Part shown: positions 1 to 5,628 of the stretch, one piece after another
How the letters are laid out: each line of letters begins with the position of its first letter
Numbering within the stretch: the stretch's first letter is position 1
Source: Acidimicrobiales bacterium
Lineage (GTDB): Bacteria; Actinomycetota; Acidimicrobiia; Acidimicrobiales; SHLQ01
Reading direction: 5' to 3'
Assembly: GCA_013002375.1 (NCBI GenBank)
Contig: JABDJW010000283.1
Span: 1 to 6,950, forward strand
Length of the DNA stretch: 6,950 bases
Position numbers and translations under genes: made by a program
Notes under the pieces: model-generated
What the model saw: the letters and a program-made list of their open reading frames with translations, nothing else
What the model was told of the DNA's origin: nothing
Databases searched by the model: none

Positions 1-123
1 GGTCGATGCGGGATCCCAGTGCACCGGGTTCGGGTCGCGCAGGATCGCTGCGGTGGTACGCATCCGCTCCGGGCGCACCGACGGCATGACCCACTCCGGA
101 ATCTCGTCCCCCGGGGCGATCAC
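1..123 (-). CDS. MaoC-type hydratase, catalytic half (partial, N-terminus only)
   Basis: This is the first 41 codons of a gene that continues past the left edge. The GTG start at 123-121 overlaps the TGA of the upstream gene in a GTGA, which implies translational coupling. The visible protein begins MIAPGDEIPEW and ends in RDPNPVHWDPAS. That stretch matches the catalytic signature of hot-dog MaoC/hydratase-2 enzymes (D-x-N-P-hydrophobic-H), with Asp30 and His35 as the expected catalytic pair. The family hydrates trans-2-enoyl-CoA or dehydrates (R)-3-hydroxyacyl thioesters. An Arg stands where the Gly before the catalytic Asp is usual. The preceding gene encodes the non-catalytic FAS1-like half, so a two-subunit hydratase is likely. 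The substrate (fatty acid, steroid side chain or other acyl-CoA) cannot be read from this fragment. Confidence 0.8.
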   Translation of the reverse strand, partial: MIAPGDEIPEWVMPSVRPERMRTTAAILRDPNPVHWDPAST

Positions 124-548
124 GACGACCGCCAGACGTGCCACGTGTTGGTCACCCGGGCCACCGGTCGTTCCTCGGCGCGCAGCTCGATGCTGAAGAC
201 CAGCTCGTCGAACGGCTCGCCCGCATCAGGCGCTCGCCGGACGAACGACCGCACCTCGCCATCGCAGCGATACGAGACGTCCTCGCGCAAAGGCTCGAAC
301 CATTCCCAGTCGTATCCGGCCAATCCGACCCGATCCGGGCCCTCGGCTTCGGCCAGTTCGAACAACTCTGCAATGGTGGCCCCGGCCCCCTCGATCGGCA
401 CATGGAAGAGATGGATCGGGTGAGCCAGGCCGGCCGGCATCTGCTCTCCGCCAGTGGCCTCGGTCAGGAGGAAGTTCTCCCAATGAGCAATGGCGCGCTC
501 GCCGCCGGCGAATCGATGCCCGGCGATGTCGCCCACGCTCTCCCCCAC
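120..548 (-). CDS. MaoC N-terminal / FAS1-like dehydratase domain protein
   Basis: A 142-aa protein that resembles the stand-alone N-terminal hot-dog half of split MaoC dehydratases. The opening (VGDIAGHRFAGGERAIAHW) fits the segment leading into the hot-dog helix. A middle AHPIHLFHVP stretch follows. The later strands DWEWFEPLREDVSYRC and ARVTNTWHVWR fit the typical 'acidic-aromatic...G-D...shared-strand...t-x-v-R' ending. It lacks the D-x-N-P-x-H catalytic motif, which sits in the next gene. Such halves usually pair with a catalytic MaoC subunit as a heterodimer or heterotetramer acting on enoyl-CoA. The chosen start is GTG at 548. A second GTG 12 nt downstream (536) is preceded by a GGGGGAG purine run and is an alternative. 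It lies 17 nt downstream of the GlsB-like gene and overlaps the next gene by 4 nt. Confidence 0.75.
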   Translation of the reverse strand: MGESVGDIAGHRFAGGERAIAHWENFLLTEATGGEQMPAGLAHPIHLFHVPIEGAGATIAELFELAEAEGPDRVGLAGYDWEWFEPLREDVSYRCDGEVRSFVRRAPDAGEPFDELVFSIELRAEERPVARVTNTWHVWRSS

Positions 549-565
549 AACAGACTCGGCCGGAC

Positions 566-841
566 TCAGCGCAGCGGCCGATGGGCGGTGCCATCGGTTC
601 GGCCGGTGATCCGCAGGAAGGCGAGGATGCCGATCGCCCCGAGGATCGAGCCGACCATGCCGCTCACCGCCAGGTCGAGGCCGTCGTTGGTCAACAGGTT
701 GCCGACCGTACCTCCCACGATCGACCCGGCCAGACCGAGCGCGATCGTGCCCAGGCAGCCATAGCTCCGACCGGGACGAACGACGACCCGTGCGACGAAG
801 CCGGCCACGAAACCGATGAAGATCCAGCCGAGCAGTCCCAT
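566..841 (-). CDS. GlsB/YeaQ/YmgE family small membrane protein
   Basis: A 91-aa very hydrophobic protein with three predicted membrane helices at about residues 3-20, 29-47 and 58-76. Its glycine-rich core (GCLGTIALGLAGSIVGGTVG, residues 28-47) is the hallmark of the transglycosylase-associated (GlsB/YeaQ) family. These small inner-membrane proteins, usually 80-95 aa, are often tied to envelope or general stress, and their biochemical role is not settled despite the family name. The ATG at 841 was chosen because the longer in-frame extension upstream is antisense to the first ppk2 gene and looks non-coding. No strong Shine-Dalgarno precedes it. It is divergent from ppk2 and leads a probable minus-strand transcript with the two MaoC genes, although no functional link to them is obvious. 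Confidence 0.85.
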   Translation of the reverse strand: MGLLGWIFIGFVAGFVARVVVRPGRSYGCLGTIALGLAGSIVGGTVGNLLTNDGLDLAVSGMVGSILGAIGILAFLRITGRTDGTAHRPLR

Positions 842-989
842 ACGACCAGTGTCGCAGCCCTCGCCGATCTTCGCGCCGCGGCCACCGCGAGCGCGTCGCG
901 GGCGCCGTTCAAATTCAGTGTCGAGCCGCCGATAGCGGTACAACGGATTGAAGGACAGCGACGAGCGACAAAGGACAGGTGCAGCTCGA
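842..989. promoter_or_regulatory. Divergent intergenic region, GlsB-like versus ppk2
   Basis: About 148 bp separate the two divergent starts (106 bp if the TTG at 948 is used), so promoters for both transcripts should lie here. Toward the GlsB-like ATG the minus strand reads GACACT, then six bases, then ATG. This loosely resembles a leaderless -10, but the first base is not T. Toward ppk2 the best A/T-rich candidate is TACAAC at 939-944, without a convincing -35. An AGGACAGG at 972-979 could serve as ribosome-binding site for the GTG at 990. No operator repeat is visible. Confidence 0.3.
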
Positions 990-1850
990 GTGGGGCAGGC
1001 CAACAAACAGCATGCCAACAAGCAGAACAAAGCCGAGCCGGAGATTCCGGCGCGGCTCAGCAAGCTGGCGCGCAAACACGAGCAGGAGAAGCAGCTCGAG
1101 CCATTCCAGGTCGAGCTCCTGAAGCTGCAGGCCCATCTCGAACAGACCAACCGGCGGATGATCGTGTTGTTCGAGGGCCGCGATGCTGCGGGCAAGGGCG
1201 GCACGATCCGGCGCGTCACCCGTTACATGAACGAAAAGCACTACCGGGTCGTCGCGCTGGGCAAGCCGACCGACGAACAGCGCAGCCAGTGGTACTTGCA
1301 GCGCTACGTGGGCGAGTTCCCCCGCGGCGGCGAGATCGTGCTGTTCGACCGGTCGTGGTACAACCGGGCCATGGTCGAGCCGATCCTCGGCTTCTGCACC
1401 CCCGAGGAACATGCCGATTTCATGCGGGGCGTCGTCGGGTTCGAGAAGGACCTGGTTCGCCAGGGGACGGTCCTGGTGAAGCTCTACTTCTCGGTGTCGA
1501 AGAAGGAACAGCAGCGTCGGTTCGATCGCCGGCGCCACGATCCCCTCCGCCAGTGGAAGCTCAGTGAGGTCGACCTGCAGGCCCAAGATCTGTGGGACGA
1601 GTTCACCGAACGCAAGTACGAGATGCTCCGCCGCACCCACGCCCCGCAGACCCCATGGACGATCATCCGGTCCGAGAACAAGCACCAGGCCCGCCTCAAT
1701 GCCATGCGGGTCATCCTCGACGCCGTCAACTACGAAGATCGCAACCTCGATCTCGACTTCGTGCCGGATCCGGCGATCGTCGTTTCGGGCGCCCACGAGG
1801 TCGAACTCATGGAGGCCGATCGCCTCCGCCGGGGGCGCTTTCAGCAATGA
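990..1850 (+). CDS. ppk2: Polyphosphate kinase 2 family protein (first copy)
   Basis: A PPK2-family phosphotransferase that moves phosphate between polyphosphate and nucleotides, usually making NTP from NDP or the reverse, in the cytoplasm. Numbering from the GTG at 990 gives 286 aa. Residues 1-35 are a Lys/Gln-rich, low-complexity leader (QANKQHANKQNK). The core follows with Walker A GRDAAGKGG (63-71), Walker B FDRSWYNR (119-126), GFCTPEEH (134-141) and the lid RRFDRRRHDPLRQWKLSEVD (176-195). The C-terminal portion TPWTIIRSENKHQARLNAMR and the tail differ from the second copy, which suggests a different PPK2 subclade. An in-frame TTG at 948 would add 14 residues but lacks a ribosome-binding site. 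The GTG has AGGACAGG 10 nt upstream. The stop overlaps the second ppk2 by ATGA. Family assignment is sure; the preferred nucleotide is not. Confidence 0.93.
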   Translation: MGQANKQHANKQNKAEPEIPARLSKLARKHEQEKQLEPFQVELLKLQAHLEQTNRRMIVLFEGRDAAGKGGTIRRVTRYMNEKHYRVVALGKPTDEQRSQWYLQRYVGEFPRGGEIVLFDRSWYNRAMVEPILGFCTPEEHADFMRGVVGFEKDLVRQGTVLVKLYFSVSKKEQQRRFDRRRHDPLRQWKLSEVDLQAQDLWDEFTERKYEMLRRTHAPQTPWTIIRSENKHQARLNAMRVILDAVNYEDRNLDLDFVPDPAIVVSGAHEVELMEADRLRRGRFQQ

Positions 1851-2635
1851 GCCGATCTGCCTTGTCCAAGGCGCAATACGAACGGGAGTTGGCCGAGCTC
1901 CAGATGGAGCTCATCAAGCTCCAGGAGCACGTTGCATCGACCGGGCTGAAGATGTGCGTGTTGTTCGAAGGCCGCGACGCCGCCGGCAAGGGCGGCGTCA
2001 TCAAGCGCATCGTCGAACGCACCAATCCCCGCGTCGTGCGGGTGGTCGCCCTGCCGAAGCCGACCGAACGCGAGCGCACGCAGTGGTACTTCCAGCGCTA
2101 CGTCGAGCACCTGCCGGCCGGTGGCGAGATCGTGCTGTTCGACCGCTCCTGGTACAACCGAGCCGGCGTCGAACGAGTGATGGGCTTCTGCACCGAAGCC
2201 GAACACGGCGAGTTCCTCCGATCCTGCCCGGCATTCGAGGAGATGCTCATCCGCGCCGGCATCATCTTGGTGAAGTTCTGGTTCTCGGTCTCCGACGCCG
2301 AACAGGAACGTCGATTCGAGAGTCGGCTGGCCCGCCCGGAGAAGCGGTGGAAGCTCAGCGACATGGATCTCGAATCGCGGGCCCGGTGGGTCGACTACAG
2401 CGAGGCCAAGGACCTCATGTTCGCCCACACCGACACGCCGATCTCACCGTGGTGGGTCGTCGATGCCGACGACAAGAAGAAGGCCCGCCTCAACTGCATC
2501 CGGCACCTGCTCGACACCGTCGACTACCCCGAACCCAAGACGACCAAACGCGAACTCCCGCCGGTACAAGAACGCGAATACACCCGCCCGGCGCACTCGG
2601 ATCAGCATCTGATCACCGACCACTACGCCGACTGA
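1847..2635 (+). CDS. ppk2: Polyphosphate kinase 2, class I-like (second copy)
   Basis: A 262-aa, full-length, compact PPK2 that aligns to the first copy through the core almost without gaps, at roughly half identical residues by eye. Visible motifs are the N-terminal helix YERELAELQMELIKLQEHV (11-29), Walker A GRDAAGKGG (42-50), Walker B FDRSWYNR (98-105), VMGFCTEAEH (111-120) and WWVVDADDKKKARLNCIRHL (202-221). The last is typical of class I enzymes that mainly phosphorylate or dephosphorylate nucleoside diphosphates. The lid reads RLARPEKRWKLSDMD (160-174), where the first copy and most relatives have Asp-Pro before the Lys/Trp segment; here it is Arg-Pro. The ATG at 1847 overlaps the previous stop (ATGA), so the two genes are surely co-transcribed and probably co-translated. 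A longer in-frame start upstream would lie inside the first ppk2 and is rejected. Confidence 0.94.
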   Translation: MSRSALSKAQYERELAELQMELIKLQEHVASTGLKMCVLFEGRDAAGKGGVIKRIVERTNPRVVRVVALPKPTERERTQWYFQRYVEHLPAGGEIVLFDRSWYNRAGVERVMGFCTEAEHGEFLRSCPAFEEMLIRAGIILVKFWFSVSDAEQERRFESRLARPEKRWKLSDMDLESRARWVDYSEAKDLMFAHTDTPISPWWVVDADDKKKARLNCIRHLLDTVDYPEPKTTKRELPPVQEREYTRPAHSDQHLITDHYAD

Positions 2636-2681
2636 CGGCCTGGGCCATACGACCCAATTCGGTTCGATCGCGCTTCAGAAA

Positions 2682-3170
2682 GTGGCTCTTCTGACCGATG
2701 TGGCAGAAGTGAGGACGCGAAGCAAAGCATCGACCAATCGAGAACGAGCGGCCAGCGTCGTCGAGTTCGCGCTCATTCTGCCCGTGCTCGCGGTTTTCTT
2801 GCTGGGCATGATGGAAGCGACCTGGGCCCAGACCCAGAACCTCGATGTTCGCCACGGGGCGCGCGAAGGCGCCCGCCTGGCCTCGGTGAATTTCAACCCG
2901 GCCAACGAGAGCGGCGCGGATCAGCTCGCTCGGATCGTCGACGAGACCTGCACCCGGCTCGACGATGCTGATGCCACCACCGTCTCGATCAGGTTGGACA
3001 ACGCGGCCGACACCACTGCGGGATCATCGGGGACGATCCGGGTGACCCGCACCTACGACGACCTCACCGGCATGCTGCCCTTCTTCAACGGGCTGATCCT
3101 CGACAGCGTGATCGAGTTCCGGCTCGAACGCGAAGCTTCATGGACATCGGGTACCTTGCCGTGCCTCTAG
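2682..3170 (+). CDS. TadE-like pseudopilin
   Basis: A 162-aa protein with the TadE layout. A short basic leader (residues 1-22, ending NRER) precedes AASVVEF and a single hydrophobic helix (about 27-49, FALILPVLAVFLLGMMEATW), followed by an extracytoplasmic domain of about 110 residues with RHGAREGARLA and two cysteines (90 and 161). In the Tad system TadE is a minor pseudopilin processed by a prepilin peptidase. If Glu28 is the +5 Glu, cleavage falls between Ala23 and Ala24. The GTG at 2682 is the longest start. In-frame GTGs at 2700 and 2709 would shorten the leader, and none has a clear Shine-Dalgarno. It begins 46 nt after the second ppk2, so read-through from there is possible. It overlaps the next gene by up to 31 nt. 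Confidence 0.85.
   Translation: MALLTDVAEVRTRSKASTNRERAASVVEFALILPVLAVFLLGMMEATWAQTQNLDVRHGAREGARLASVNFNPANESGADQLARIVDETCTRLDDADATTVSIRLDNAADTTAGSSGTIRVTRTYDDLTGMLPFFNGLILDSVIEFRLEREASWTSGTLPCL
2736..2756 (+). repeat. Copy 1 of a 21-nt repeat at the pseudopilin processing site
   Basis: Encodes the N-R-E-R-A-A-S residues of the TadE-like protein. It matches 4768-4788 in the Flp-like gene at 20 of 21 positions; the only change is A versus T, giving Glu versus Asp. It lies inside the coding sequence, in the same reading phase in both genes. Confidence 0.7.
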
Positions 3171-4750
3171 CCCGCCCTCTCGCAGAAGCAGTCTCTCTCG
3201 GCGAGCCACCCGCTGAACGCGAGCGCGGCGCCGCGATGATCATCGTGTCGGTCACCGCGATCATGTCGTTGTTCTTCGTGGCCCTCGGTGTGGACGTTGC
3301 CTTGCTCTACAACCAGCGTCGCCAGACCCAATCCGCGGTCGACCTCGCCGCGCTGGGCGCGGCCCAGGACCTCTACGACGATGCGGCGGTCATCGCCGCC
3401 GTGAGCGACATTCTGGCGAGCAGCGAAGTGGTCGGTGTGACCCCGGCCGACCTCGACCGGTGCACGACGGAGACGATCGATGCCAACTACACCAAGCTGC
3501 CCAATGCCAGCTGTATCTCGCTGAACCCGCTCCGCACTCGAATCCGCATCCGGGTTCCCGATCAGAGCAGTGCGACCGCGTTCGCCCAGGTCTTCGGGGT
3601 GAGCGAACTGCGGTACACCGCGGCGTCGGTCGCCGGGGTGGAGGCAGCCGGCCAGAGCAACGTGTTGCCGTTCTGGATCTCGCTCTCCGCGAACGGCTAC
3701 TCGTGCCTCAAATCGGGCGCGGACAACGTGCCCGATCCGCTGTGCAGCGGGTCGACCGTCGGCAACTTCGGCTACGCCAACTTCGGCATCTGGGGCGACG
3801 AGGTGATGGGCACGACGACCGACTGCACCGGCTCGGGCTCGAATCGTATGCCCCAGAACACCGCGATGGGGCTCGACCACAAGCTGTCGATCCTCAACCA
3901 GGAGCCGCACTTCGGCACGGCGGTGACCGATCACCTGTCCTGCGGCTCGATTCTCGAACCGAACTCCATGGACACCCTGACCGGCAACATGAACAATACG
4001 GCCGGCGAGGCGTTCTACTCCGGCGGTCCGTTTGCCGACGGTCAAGGATCGCGGCTGGCCCGGGTCAACGACCTGAGTTGGTCGAACAACACCACCGTGG
4101 CCGGCTACACCCTCGACGACAACCCGCTGTGGGAGTTCATCGGCAACATCGGGGGCACCGATGTACCGAATTCGTGCCAGAAGAACCAGTTCACCTCGCT
4201 GGGCGTGGTCGGGGCCGACACCCACCTGCCCAACCGGGTTGCGATTCACCTGAGCAGCGAATCGTTGGACGACAAGATGATCAAGCTGATCGAACGTTGT
4301 ATCACCCACTACGAGGGCAACCAGTGGAATGACCACGGCCTCCTGCATCCACCCGAGAACCCCACCGGCTGCACCGGATCATGCGACGACCCGGTCTTCA
4401 ACCGCAACGACGCCGACGACCCCGAAGCCGACATCTACGACATCCAGTACTCGCCGCGATTTGGCTACGTGCCCCGTATCCACATCGACAATCCGGGCGG
4501 TTCGACCACGGTGAACATCATCGATCTGGAACCGATCTTCATCCAGCGGCTGTACGGCGGCAACTGCAACAACTCGGGTTGCCAGGTCGAGTTCGACCCC
4601 GGCGTCGGCTATTCGACCGGTGGCAACGCCTCCAAGGCCCCGGCGGTGACCTCGTTCATCCTGCCCAACGGCATGTTGCCCGACGGGCTCGGAGAGGCCG
4701 ACGCGGCCTACAAGATCGGGTTGACCCAGTTCGTGAGCGTGATCGAATGA
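3140..4750 (+). CDS. TadG-like pilus-assembly protein with large cysteine-rich ectodomain
   Basis: A 536-aa protein. Residues 1-29 form a leader ending ERERG. Residues 31-57 are a membrane helix (AAMIIVSVTAIMSLFFVALG, then VDVALLY), followed by NQRRQTQSAVDLAALGAAQDL. This is the Tad/TadG-like N-terminal signature. Residues 80-536 should be extracytoplasmic. They contain the common QSNVLPFWISL segment (172-182) and then a long Asn/Gly/Asp-rich region with no domain I recognise. There are 12 cysteines, at 108, 125, 189, 202, 229, 268, 346, 387, 411, 415, 476 and 481, all outside the membrane, which suggests several disulfides. TadG proteins are thought to anchor or cap the Flp pilus. I see no von Willebrand MIDAS motif. 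The ATG at 3140 overlaps tadE by 31 nt; GTG at 3161 is an alternative. The stop overlaps the Flp gene by ATGA. Confidence 0.8.
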   Translation: MDIGYLAVPLARPLAEAVSLGEPPAERERGAAMIIVSVTAIMSLFFVALGVDVALLYNQRRQTQSAVDLAALGAAQDLYDDAAVIAAVSDILASSEVVGVTPADLDRCTTETIDANYTKLPNASCISLNPLRTRIRIRVPDQSSATAFAQVFGVSELRYTAASVAGVEAAGQSNVLPFWISLSANGYSCLKSGADNVPDPLCSGSTVGNFGYANFGIWGDEVMGTTTDCTGSGSNRMPQNTAMGLDHKLSILNQEPHFGTAVTDHLSCGSILEPNSMDTLTGNMNNTAGEAFYSGGPFADGQGSRLARVNDLSWSNNTTVAGYTLDDNPLWEFIGNIGGTDVPNSCQKNQFTSLGVVGADTHLPNRVAIHLSSESLDDKMIKLIERCITHYEGNQWNDHGLLHPPENPTGCTGSCDDPVFNRNDADDPEADIYDIQYSPRFGYVPRIHIDNPGGSTTVNIIDLEPIFIQRLYGGNCNNSGCQVEFDPGVGYSTGGNASKAPAVTSFILPNGMLPDGLGEADAAYKIGLTQFVSVIE

Positions 4751-4932
4751 GACCCGCCTGCTCCCCGAATCGAGATCGAGCGGCCAGCATGGCGGAGTAC
4801 GCCCTGCTGGTGACGTTCATCGTCGTCCTGCTGTTGGCCGCGCTGGAGGGATTCGGCGACACCGCGCAGGACAACCTCGAAGAACGTGGCACGCACGTCG
4901 GCAACCCGCAGGGCTTCGAGCCGACTGACTGA
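4747..4932 (+). CDS. Flp-type (type IVb) pilin-like small protein
   Basis: A 61-aa protein that starts at the ATG within the ATGA of the TadG-like stop. A 12-residue leader (MRPACSPNRDRA) is followed by ASMAEYALLVTF and a hydrophobic helix to about residue 34 (IVVLLLAALEGF), then a hydrophilic tail of about 25 residues. The Glu17-Tyr18 pair at the helix start is the hallmark of Flp pilins (G/xxxxEY). Size and layout fit the family, though Ala12 rather than Gly precedes the predicted cleavage site. Flp pilins polymerise into the Tad pilus fibre. Here it is the last gene of the cassette, whereas flp is commonly first in tad loci. It may be a minor pilin or the major subunit; a longer in-frame reading upstream is only antiphase sequence within the TadG-like gene. 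Confidence 0.8.
   Translation: MRPACSPNRDRAASMAEYALLVTFIVVLLLAALEGFGDTAQDNLEERGTHVGNPQGFEPTD
4768..4788 (+). repeat. Copy 2 of the 21-nt repeat at the pseudopilin processing site
   Basis: Encodes N-R-D-R-A-A-S of the Flp-like protein and matches 2736-2756 at 20 of 21 positions. Beyond it the two genes diverge quickly at the nucleotide level, although both keep x-x-E-(F/Y)-A-L. Confidence 0.7.
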
Positions 4933-4940
4933 GCGATTTC

Positions 4941-4957
4941 CCGACCGCTACGGTCGG
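4941..4957 (+). other. Perfect inverted repeat (hairpin) between flp-like and plsY
   Basis: CCGACCG and CGGTCGG form a 7-bp stem around a CTA loop. A further AGCG (4932-4935) and CGCT (4958-4961) can pair outside a 5-nt bulge. It starts 9 nt after the Flp stop and ends 5 nt before the plsY GTG. There is no T tract, so it is not a classic intrinsic terminator. It could be a factor-dependent stop, an mRNA-stabilising end, or a dispersed palindromic element. Confidence 0.5.
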
Positions 4958-4962
4958 CGCTT

Positions 4963-5628
4963 GTGGTCTCACCCCTCCTCGCTTCGCTCGAGCCCGCGGC
5001 CCGGTGCACTGTCGCGGCCGCCGCCGGCTACGGGCTCGGGTTGCTGCCATCGGCGCAGTCGGCGGTGCGGGCCAGCGGCACCGACACCGACGTCGAGCAT
5101 GACGGCACCGGCAACCCCGGTGCGATGAACACCAGCCACCTGATCGGCAAGCGATGGGGGGCGGCGGTCTTCGCGGCCGACGTGGCCAAGGGGTGGGGCG
5201 CCGCGGTACTGGGGAGACGACTCCTGGGCGCCACCGGGGCCAACGCGGCCGCGGCGGCCGCAGTGGTGGGCCACTGCTACCCGGCCACCCGTGGGTTTCG
5301 GGGCGGGAAGGGTGTCGCCACCAGCATCGGGCAGGTGCTCGGCACCTTCCCGGCCTACTTCCCGATCGACGCCGGCGTGGCCCTCGCCACCGCGGCCGTG
5401 CCCGCGCTCCGCCACCGAACCTTCACCGCGAACACCGTCGCCTCGCTCACCTGGGTCGGCTGCGCAATCGCGTGGTGGCGCAACCAATGGCCGAACCCCG
5501 GTGGTCCGGCCCCGACGGCGGCGCTGCCGGCCGCCGCCGCGGTCAGCAGCGTCGCGATCTTCGCCCGCTTCTTGGCCGAGCGCGACAAGGTCGTCAGCTA
5601 CGAAGCCGATGGAATGGGCGAAGGGTGA
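4963..5628 (+). CDS. plsY: PlsY-like glycerol-3-phosphate acyltransferase
   Basis: A 221-aa, multi-helix membrane protein of the PlsY family. PlsY transfers the acyl group of acyl-phosphate to glycerol-3-phosphate, the first committed step of phospholipid synthesis. Motif 1 appears as GTGNPGAMNTSH (48-59), DVAKGW (73-78) matches the family's D-x-x-K-G, and the glycine-rich phosphate-binding motif 2 is GHCYPATRGFRGGKGVATS (103-121). Helices cover about 14-30, 65-86, 92-106, 122-150 and 158-172. The C-terminal part has only IFARFLAERDKVVSYEAD, so the usual motif 3 with its conserved His, Asn and Glu is not recognisable. Length is close to the normal 190-220. The GTG at 4963 gives a first helix that fits the family; TTG at 5041 would cut it. 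The gene's 3' end overlaps the DegV gene. It may be a divergent PlsY paralogue, and activity is not certain. Confidence 0.82.
   Translation: MVSPLLASLEPAARCTVAAAAGYGLGLLPSAQSAVRASGTDTDVEHDGTGNPGAMNTSHLIGKRWGAAVFAADVAKGWGAAVLGRRLLGATGANAAAAAAVVGHCYPATRGFRGGKGVATSIGQVLGTFPAYFPIDAGVALATAAVPALRHRTFTANTVASLTWVGCAIAWWRNQWPNPGGPAPTAALPAAAAVSSVAIFARFLAERDKVVSYEADGMGEG

Noticed and set aside
138..764. 208-codon plus-strand frame over the MaoC and GlsB-like genes
   Set aside because: Low-complexity Arg/Pro-rich translation; the minus-strand genes have recognisable families and coupled starts.
1012..1014. ATG near the start of the first ppk2 as its initiation codon
   Set aside because: It is out of frame with the PPK2 core; GTG 990 and TTG 948 are the in-frame options.
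842..1219. N-terminal extension of the GlsB-like gene upstream of 841
   Set aside because: The added 126 residues are Ser/Arg/Cys-rich, antisense to ppk2, and far exceed the usual 80-95 aa of the family.
915..1847. 310-codon open frame on the minus strand opposite the first ppk2
   Set aside because: Its composition is that of a complement of a conserved enzyme gene; it would overlap the full ppk2 core and has no family resemblance.
1564..2694. 376-codon plus-strand frame across both ppk2 genes
   Set aside because: An Arg/Pro/His-rich out-of-phase shadow of the two ppk2 frames.
3167..4348. 393-codon open frame on the minus strand opposite the TadG-like gene
   Set aside because: It is rich in Arg, His, Val and Gly with no motif, and the plus-strand frame has clear TadG features. 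It is a typical high-GC antisense shadow.
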